The notes under the pieces are model-generated. The model ran no database searches and was not told the origin of the DNA. It worked only from the letters and a program-made list of their open reading frames with translations. From contig NZ_WITC01000085.1 of assembly GCF_009601505.1 (NCBI RefSeq), positions 124,001 to 188,000 of the forward strand: a DNA stretch of 64,000 bases, read 5' to 3'. Below are positions 58,497 to 64,000 of the stretch, one piece after another. Within the stretch, counting starts at the first letter, position 1; every line of letters begins with the position of its first letter. A program made the position numbers and the translations under genes. The DNA comes from Sinorhizobium terangae. GTDB lineage: Bacteria; Pseudomonadota; Alphaproteobacteria; Rhizobiales; Rhizobiaceae.

Positions 58497-58667
58497 TCAT
58501 TTAATATGCATGACAGCCATGCCGTGCGCGCATTCCTGCACATTTTTGCAGCGCACAATGCTTCCAATCTACAGAGACCTTCTTCCGCGTTAGAATATAT
58601 CTTTCTGAAACAAAGACTTACGAACGCACTGAGCAATTGCCCAGAATTCAAGCAACTGAAGCAGCCG

Positions 58668-59576
58668 TCAAAAATTCCAGTTGCGCGCCTTGGCAACGAT
58701 ATAGTCACGGAAGACTTTCAGCTTCGCTGCATTCTTCATTTCGTCCGGATAGCAGAAATAGGTGTCGAAAGAGGGGATATCCGCGCTGATCGGGAGCTGA
58801 ATGAGCCCCGGGTCGCGGCCGACGATGTAGTCGGGAAGCATGGCAATGCCGATTCCGAGCAGGCAGGCGCGCTTGATCGAGGTCTGGCTGTTGATCTGCA
58901 AATGCGAGATCCGCGGATTGTCGTGATCGCGTCCGGCGATCTCCAGCCAGTTCACATCGAGCAGGTAGTTTGGCGCGGGCTCACCGAAGGTGATGATCCG
59001 ATGATTGTCCAGATCCTCGACGGACTGGGGCTCACCGTGTTTGTTGATGTAGGAGGGGGCGGCATACACATGCATGTGCACCGTGAAAAGCTTGCGCTGG
59101 ATCAGATCCGACTGCTGCGGCTGGCGCAGCCGGATCGCGCAATCGGCGTGCCGCATGTTCACATCGAGCTCTTCATTGTCGAGAATGAGCTGGACTTGCA
59201 CGTCGGGGTGCAGCGACATGAACTCTTGAACCTTGTCGGTCAACCAGCCCTGGCCAAGGCCGACCGTGGTGGTGATGCGCAGTTTGCCGGTCGGTTTGTC
59301 GGTCGTCTCGGTCAGTTGCACCTTGACGCTCTCAAGCTTCATCAGCACCTCGTGCGCAGTGCGGTATAGAATCTCACCCTGTTCTGTGAGAATCAGACCG
59401 CGCGCGTGGCGATGAAAGAGCTTGATGCCGACGTCCTGTTCGAGCGAACTGACCTGACGGCTAATGGCCGATTGCGAAAGATGGAGTTTGTCTGCCGCAT
59501 GCGTGAACGAGCCTGCCTCGGCCGCCGCATGAAATATGCGCAGTTTATCCCAGTCTAACGACATGAATGCCCCCAT
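58668..59576 (-). CDS. lsrB: LysR family redox-responsive regulator LsrB
   Basis: This 302-residue LysR protein has an HTH in FHAAAEAGSFTHAADKLHLSQSAIS and a ligand domain beginning KLRITTTVGLGQGWL. Position beside trxB and lrp-lps matches S. meliloti lsrB, a regulator of oxidative stress and symbiosis genes. With the start MGAFMSLDWDKL the cysteines fall at 146, 238 and 275. Cys146 and Cys238 agree with redox-active positions I recall for LsrB, supporting this start. An in-frame ATG four residues later is an alternative. Confidence 0.9.
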   Translation of the reverse strand: MGAFMSLDWDKLRIFHAAAEAGSFTHAADKLHLSQSAISRQVSSLEQDVGIKLFHRHARGLILTEQGEILYRTAHEVLMKLESVKVQLTETTDKPTGKLRITTTVGLGQGWLTDKVQEFMSLHPDVQVQLILDNEELDVNMRHADCAIRLRQPQQSDLIQRKLFTVHMHVYAAPSYINKHGEPQSVEDLDNHRIITFGEPAPNYLLDVNWLEIAGRDHDNPRISHLQINSQTSIKRACLLGIGIAMLPDYIVGRDPGLIQLPISADIPSFDTYFCYPDEMKNAAKLKVFRDYIVAKARNWNF

Positions 59577-59683
59577 AAACGACCACTCCCGGGGAACTGT
59601 GTAATCGTCCTCCGGTTGTGGCTGATGCATCTGTTCCCACGCGAGACGCGGCGCCTTGCGGCGCGCGCCCCGATTCGCAGCTT

Positions 59684-60658
59684 CTATTCGGCTGCAATTG
59701 CGACGGGCATATGACCCGCCAGATATTTCTCCGCCTCGAGCGCCGCCATGCAGCCCATGCCGGCGGCCGTGACTGCCTGGCGATAGACGTCGTCGGTGAC
59801 ATCACCGGCAGCAAACACGCCTGCGACATCGGTTGCCGTCGAGTCCGGTGCGGTCCAGAGATAGCCGTTCGGCTTCTGGCGAAGCTTGCCCTTGAACAAC
59901 TCCACCGCCGGCGCATGGCCAATCGCGACGAAAACACCATCGGTCACCATGTCCGTGGTTTCGCCGGTCTTGGTATTGCGAAGCTTCACGCCGTTGACCG
60001 AAGCAGGCATCGGCGGCTTTGCGGGCGTGCCGAGATATTCGACGACCTCGTGGTCCCAGATGACCTTCACGTTCGGCTTGGCGAAAAGACGCTCCTGAAG
60101 GATCTTTTCCGCCCTGAATGCGTCGCGGCGGTGAACGACGGTGACGGTCTTTGCCAGGTTCGAAAGGTAGAGCGCTTCTTCCACGGCGGAATTGCCGCCG
60201 CCGACGACGATCACATCCTTGTTCCGATAGAAGAAGCCATCGCAGGTGGCGCATGCCGAAACCCCGAAGCCCATGAAGGTCGGCTCCGTTTCGATGCCCA
60301 GCCACTTCGCCTTGGCGCCGGTAGCAATGATCAATGCGTCCGTGGTCCAGTCGTTACCGCTATCGGTCTTGATGCGAAAGGGACGGACGGAAAGATCGAC
60401 ATCGGTAACGAGGTCATTGACGATCTCCGCGCCGACGTGCGTCGCCTGCTTCAGCATCTGTTCCATCATCCAGGGGCCCTGGACCGGATCGGCGTAGCCG
60501 GGATAATTCTCCACGTCGGTGGTGATCATCAATTGGCCACCCTGTTCCATACCTGCGATCAGCACCGGCGACAGCATGGCGCGTGCCGTATAGATCGCCG
60601 CAGTATAGCCAGCAGGGCCGGAGCCGATAATCAGCACTTTGGTATGGCGGGCGGTCAT
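59684..60658 (-). CDS. trxB: Thioredoxin reductase
   Basis: This 324-residue flavoenzyme reduces thioredoxin with NADPH. It has the FAD loop VLIIGSGPAGYTAAIYTARA, the redox pair Cys136-Ala-Thr-Cys139 in GVSACATCDGFFY, the NADPH loop VVGGGNSAVEEALYLS and the C-terminal FAD motif GVFAAGDVTDDVYRQAVTAAG. It lies upstream of lsrB in the same direction with 107 bases between them. Thioredoxin supply links it to the peroxiredoxin and nucleotide genes. Confidence 0.97.
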   Translation of the reverse strand: MTARHTKVLIIGSGPAGYTAAIYTARAMLSPVLIAGMEQGGQLMITTDVENYPGYADPVQGPWMMEQMLKQATHVGAEIVNDLVTDVDLSVRPFRIKTDSGNDWTTDALIIATGAKAKWLGIETEPTFMGFGVSACATCDGFFYRNKDVIVVGGGNSAVEEALYLSNLAKTVTVVHRRDAFRAEKILQERLFAKPNVKVIWDHEVVEYLGTPAKPPMPASVNGVKLRNTKTGETTDMVTDGVFVAIGHAPAVELFKGKLRQKPNGYLWTAPDSTATDVAGVFAAGDVTDDVYRQAVTAAGMGCMAALEAEKYLAGHMPVAIAAE

Positions 60659-61194
60659 GAACGTGTCCTTGAAAGGCCGGAGAGCCGAGGCAGCATTATC
60701 CGGTTCCGTGGTTATTGGCAAAATATTGCCTTACTTTAGGTATTCACCGCTCGTACTTTCAAGGGTGCGGCCGCCGATACACACAAGTGCTTGGGGCAGG
60801 GGCAGCGTTTTGGCACCAGATCGGGCATTTTTGCATCGTTTTCGACGCATCGGCCGACCACGGTGTGCGATTCCGCCGCAACGGCAATCCGCTGTGTTTG
60901 CGCCGCCACCGTCCTGAAGGCGCAGCCCGAAGGTTTTTGTGCATGCGGCAGTGAGTGCTCTCGTTTTGGCGTCACGTTGCATGCTACTCACCGGAGCGAA
61001 ATTAGCCGCTTGCAGGAACGGCGGACCTGTCGCATTCGTGGCGACGGCGCTATCGTCCGCTTGCAGCTTGAAGCGGCGATTGGCGCTACATTCGTCAGGG
61101 CAGTTGCGGCGGGGACGGCCCGATACTGTCGACGATCCTGCTGGCGGGCATATAAGGCCTCCTCGCCAAGGCCGACAATTGGGGATGCTAGGCA
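60659..61194. other. Divergent intergenic region trxB-lrp
   Basis: 536 bases with no credible gene; frames on both strands lack homology and look random. It must hold promoters for trxB and lrp. No strong sigma-70 boxes, terminators or operators could be identified. Confidence 0.6.
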
Positions 61195-61665
61195 ATGGTC
61201 ATACGCGTCGAGCTCGATGCCATCGATATGAAAATACTGCGCGAACTGCAGAGCAACGGCCGGATGACGAATGTCGAGCTCGCCGAGCGCGTGGGCATCT
61301 CGGCGCCTCCTTGTCTGCGCCGCGTCCGTAAGCTGGAGGAATCAGGTGTCATTCGCGGCTACCGCGCATTGCTCAACGCGTCGGCGCTCGGCTACGACCT
61401 CGTTGCCTTCTGTATGGTCGGCCTCAAGCATCAATCGGATGCGAATCTCAAAGCATTCGCCGCCCGCACCGCATCATGGCCGCTCGTCCGCGAGGCCTGG
61501 ATGGTCTCGGGCGAATCCGACTTTCTGCTGCAGTGCGTAGCCGAGAACCTTGCGAGCTTCCAGGATTTCGTTATTGAGGAACTGACGGCAACCGACAATG
61601 TCGACACGGTACGCACGATGCTGACGATCCGCCAGGTGAAGGACGCGTGCCAGGTGGAAATCTAG
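61195..61665 (+). CDS. lrp: Lrp/AsnC family transcriptional regulator
   Basis: This 156-residue protein has an N-terminal HTH (DAIDMKILRELQSNGRMTNVELAERVGIS, PPCLRRVRKLEESGVIRGY) and a C-terminal RAM/AsnC sensor domain (AFCMVGLKH..., EAWMVSGESDFLLQCVAE, VRTMLTIRQVKD). In S. meliloti an lrp gene sits just before lpsC, as here. It likely regulates amino acid related genes. Whether it controls the lps genes is unknown. Confidence 0.92.
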   Translation: MVIRVELDAIDMKILRELQSNGRMTNVELAERVGISAPPCLRRVRKLEESGVIRGYRALLNASALGYDLVAFCMVGLKHQSDANLKAFAARTASWPLVREAWMVSGESDFLLQCVAENLASFQDFVIEELTATDNVDTVRTMLTIRQVKDACQVEI

Positions 61666-61808
61666 CCGTGCGGCCGGCGTTCGCCTCGTTCAGCCTGCGG
61701 CCCCTGTAGGAAATTGCTCGTGAAAACATGCTCCCCATCGGGGAAAATGCCGGAATGTTTCGTAAGCTGGCGCGGCTCGTTTCGCAAACAGCTTGAAAAG
61801 GCATCGGC

Positions 61809-62621
61809 GTGACCTCCAAGCTTCCGCTTTCCGCTTTCATCATCTGCCTCAATGAAGAAGGCTATCTGGGCAATTGCATCGAAAGCCTCGATCAATGCGC
61901 CGAGATCGTCATCGTCGATTCGGGCTCGACCGACGGCACGGCGGCTCTGGTGCAGTCCTATATCGACAGGGGCTGGCCGATCCGATTCCTGTATGAGCCG
62001 TGGCGCGGCTATGCAGGACAGAAGCAGTTCGCGCTCGAGCAATGCAGCCAGCCTTGGTGCTTCAATATCGATGCGGACGAAAGGCTGGATGCGCCGCTGC
62101 GCAAGCTTTTGCCGGAGCTTCTCCAAGCCCCAGCGGACACGGTGGGATGGCGCGTTGCGCGACGACCTTACCTTATCGGCTACGGCTATACACCTACAAA
62201 GGTGCATGAGCGGCGGAACCTGCGCCTGATCCGCGGAGGCAGGGGGCGATACGATCTCAGTCAGAAGGTACATGAAGGAATCGTACCGGACGGCAAGGTC
62301 GAGAACGCCCGCTCCGGAAGCCTTCTTCATTTCCGGCCGCTGTTGATGGATGAGCAGATCCTTAAGGAAAACAAGTACTCGAGCCTGAAAGCCGACCAGC
62401 AGTTTGAAGCAGGCAAGCCGCCCAGGTCCTACAAGCTCGTCTTCGGTCCACCGCTTTATTTCTTTCGCCTCTATTTTCGCAACGGCCTTTGGCGCTGCGG
62501 CCTGTCGGGCTTCATCGAGGCCATGACAGGCGCTGTCTATTCTTTTCTGACGGCGGCCAAGATGTATCAAAGGCACGCGCTCAAGGCACGGCCGAATACC
62601 GACGACGCGCTTTCCCACTAG
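61809..62621 (+). CDS. lpsC: Family 2 glycosyltransferase, LPS core (LpsC-like)
   Basis: This 270-residue GT2 enzyme has FIICLNEEGYLGNCIESL, the nucleotide-binding VIVDSGSTDGTAALV, YEPWRGYAGQKQFAL and the DxD-type NIDADERLD. It resembles the LgtF/WaaE group adding core sugars to LPS. It starts with GTG after AAAGGCATCGGC. Gene order lrp-lpsC-lpsD-lpsE supports the name. It probably works at the inner membrane face. Donor and acceptor sugars are not determined. Confidence 0.85.
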   Translation: MTSKLPLSAFIICLNEEGYLGNCIESLDQCAEIVIVDSGSTDGTAALVQSYIDRGWPIRFLYEPWRGYAGQKQFALEQCSQPWCFNIDADERLDAPLRKLLPELLQAPADTVGWRVARRPYLIGYGYTPTKVHERRNLRLIRGGRGRYDLSQKVHEGIVPDGKVENARSGSLLHFRPLLMDEQILKENKYSSLKADQQFEAGKPPRSYKLVFGPPLYFFRLYFRNGLWRCGLSGFIEAMTGAVYSFLTAAKMYQRHALKARPNTDDALSH

Positions 62622-62663
62622 CGCCATTCCGGGAAGGGTGATCCAAGCCTCGAAAGGTAACCC

Positions 62664-63689
62664 ATGAAGGTCATGCATATTCATTTCGGCAAGGAAGGCG
62701 GAGCAGAACGATTCTTCGTCAACCTCATCAATGCCCTGTATGACAGGGGCGTCGAACAACGCGTGCTCATCCGGCCCGACCGCAGTTGGCGCAAGGATAT
62801 CGAAGGCAGTGCGACGGTTTACGAAGGTATCTTCCGCAGAATATCGCTTTCGCGCTTCCTTCTGCATTGGCGGATGCGGCGCATTCTTCGCGAATTCCGG
62901 CCCGACGTCATCATGGCATGGCAATTGCGGGCAAGCCGTTTCATGCCGGCATACAAGGGCGCCCTGCGCATATCTCGCCTCGGCGATTATCCCGAGCATC
63001 TCGGCTACTATACCAATGTGGAGACGCTGGTTTGCATCACCCCGGACATGGCCGCGAAGGTTCGCGAGCTCGGATGGAAGCGCGGGATCGAAGTCATTGC
63101 GAACTTCACCCGCGCGATACCGGTCGCTCCAATCGCACGCGACGAGATGCAGACACCGGCGGACGCATTCGTAGTCGTCGGCATGGGTCGGTTCGTCAGG
63201 CGCAAGGGTTTCGACGGGCTTATCCGTGCGATCGAGAAGGTCGATGGCGCCCACCTTTGGCTCGTCGGAGATGGGCCGGAGCGTGAGCGGCTCGAGGGCC
63301 TGACGGACGAGTTGGGCCTTCGCGACCGCGTCCGGTTCACGGGCTGGCAGACCAACGCCTACGGCTATCTCGCTGCCGGTGACGTCTTCGTCATCAATTC
63401 TTCGCATGAGCCGCTCGGCAACGTCTGCTTCGAGGGCTGGGGCGCCGGGAAGGCGACGATCTCATCGCGCGCGGAGGGGCCGTCCTGGGTGATGACGGAC
63501 GAAGTCGACGCGCTGATGGTGGACCGCGGCGACGACGACGGCCTGGCAAACGCAATCCGTCGACTACGCGACGATCCGGAGCTTCGGGAAAGATTGAGTG
63601 TCGGCGGCCGCGAAACATTGCGCACGCGCTTTTCCGAGCAGGCGATCACCGACGCCTATCTCGAACTCTTCTCCAGGGGCGCAGAGTAA
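62664..63689 (+). CDS. lpsD: Family 4 glycosyltransferase, LPS core (LpsD-like)
   Basis: This 341-residue GT4 glycosyltransferase has the acceptor-side start MKVMHIHFGKEGGAERFFVN, donor-side VVGMGRFVRRKGFDGLIRAI, LWLVGDGPERERLEGL and the EX7E-type motif EPLGNVCFEGWGAGK. The start follows CGAAAGGTAACCC, 42 bases after lpsC. The next gene begins three bases after its stop and is a paralogue. It adds a core sugar during LPS assembly. Confidence 0.86.
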   Translation: MKVMHIHFGKEGGAERFFVNLINALYDRGVEQRVLIRPDRSWRKDIEGSATVYEGIFRRISLSRFLLHWRMRRILREFRPDVIMAWQLRASRFMPAYKGALRISRLGDYPEHLGYYTNVETLVCITPDMAAKVRELGWKRGIEVIANFTRAIPVAPIARDEMQTPADAFVVVGMGRFVRRKGFDGLIRAIEKVDGAHLWLVGDGPERERLEGLTDELGLRDRVRFTGWQTNAYGYLAAGDVFVINSSHEPLGNVCFEGWGAGKATISSRAEGPSWVMTDEVDALMVDRGDDDGLANAIRRLRDDPELRERLSVGGRETLRTRFSEQAITDAYLELFSRGAE

Positions 63690-63692
63690 GCA

Positions 63693-64000
63693 ATGAAGAT
63701 CATGCACTTCCATTTCGGCAAGGATGGCGGCGCCGAGCGTTTCTTCGTCCATCTCGTCAACGCGCTTGCCGAGCGCGGTGTGAAGCAGACGGCCGTCATC
63801 CGACCGCAGCGTATCTGGCGCCCGGAGATCGAAGGCGCAACCAGGATTGTGGAAAGCCATTTCCGAAACCTGTCGCTCGATCGCCTGCTCCTGCCGCGCA
63901 GGGTGATGCACATGGCAAGGCGCGACCGGCCGGACGCGCTGATGGCTTGGGCACCACGCGCCAGCGAACTGATGCCGGCCTACAAGGGCTGCATCAAGAT
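63693..64000 (+). CDS. lpsE: Family 4 glycosyltransferase, LPS core (LpsE-like), 5' part
   Basis: The first 102 codons are in the window; the gene continues past the right edge. The start MKIMHFHFGKDGGAERFFVH is nearly the same as LpsD (MKVMHIHFGKEGGAERFFVN), and LMPAYKGCIKI matches LpsD's FMPAYKGALRI, so the two arose by tandem duplication. Spacing of three bases indicates cotranscription. Name is from gene order in S. meliloti. Confidence 0.8.
   Translation, partial: MKIMHFHFGKDGGAERFFVHLVNALAERGVKQTAVIRPQRIWRPEIEGATRIVESHFRNLSLDRLLLPRRVMHMARRDRPDALMAWAPRASELMPAYKGCIK

Larger units (their letters stand above)
57973..58667. other. sRNA-bearing intergenic region between arsR-type gene and lsrB
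   Basis: This 695-base region holds the ArsR operator, two tandem minus-strand sRNA genes (58141-58254 and 58342-58460) and their promoters. From about 58500 to 58667, between the second promoter and the lsrB stop, I see no gene and no clear terminator. Confidence 0.8.

Noticed and set aside
60731-61195. 154-codon minus-strand frame between trxB and lrp
   Set aside because: No recognisable domain and composition unlike neighbours; treated as non-coding.

Overview
The window reads as ordinary chromosome of a Sinorhizobium/Ensifer-type alphaproteobacterium. It is GC-rich, and the right end carries lrp-lpsC-lpsD-lpsE next to lsrB-trxB and tandem alpha-r14 small RNAs, a neighbourhood remembered from S. 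meliloti. Other support comes from a direct-repeat LexA box (GAAC-N7-GAAC), a B12-dependent nrdJ with an NrdR box pair, a tandem glycine riboswitch before gcvTHP, and two RIME-like intergenic repeats. No phage, insertion-sequence transposase, CRISPR array or plasmid function is visible.

Layout. 1-3.1 kb (minus): a DUF2259 protein cut by the edge, rpe, a P1-family autoprocessing peptidase and a periplasmic binding protein. 3.2-9.0 kb (plus): a tight operon of flavin reductase, MoxR ATPase, vWA protein, split XdhC pair, molybdopterin-binding/nucleotidyltransferase fusion and TfoX-like protein. This resembles the coxDEF maturation set of molybdenum hydroxylases, but no hydroxylase is present. 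9.0-13.9 kb (minus): Nudix, DEAD-box helicase, M23 endopeptidase, DUF455 and a 1-Cys peroxiredoxin. 14.3-21.9 kb: a giant AsmA/YhdP-like protein, tyrS, anmK and a GGDEF protein. 22.8-29.9 kb (plus): an iron-sulfur assembly cluster (IscS-type desulfurase, sufBCDS, sufT, sufA). 30.0-34.7 kb (minus): the glycine cleavage operon gcvT-gcvH-gcvP under a tandem glycine riboswitch. 34.8-39.3 kb: a copper-handling pair (DUF2946-like and PCuAC), a secreted hydrolase, two unannotated tandem micro-lipoproteins, tRNA-Ala(CGC) and a cupin. 39.5-49.5 kb: nrdJ, a DUF72 protein, uvrA and ssb diverging from one SOS operator, and marC. 49.9-57.9 kb: gyrA, a LysR regulator facing an NAD-dependent epimerase-like gene, a lytic transglycosylase, a GNAT acetyltransferase and an ArsR/old-yellow-enzyme operon. 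58.1-64 kb: two tandem sRNAs, lsrB, trxB, lrp and the start of the LPS-core glycosyltransferase operon.

The genes are mostly housekeeping: DNA precursor supply and repair (nrdJ, uvrA, ssb, gyrA), Fe-S assembly, one-carbon metabolism, envelope maintenance (AsmA-like, M23, lytic transglycosylase, anmK, lps genes) and redox control (bcp, trxB, lsrB, ArsR/OYE). I see no clear new multi-gene defence or biosynthetic system. The least explained items are the tandem micro-lipoproteins, the orphan Mo-hydroxylase maturation cassette, the covarying tandem sRNAs and the hypothetical gene near 36.0-36.4 kb that lacks a proper start.
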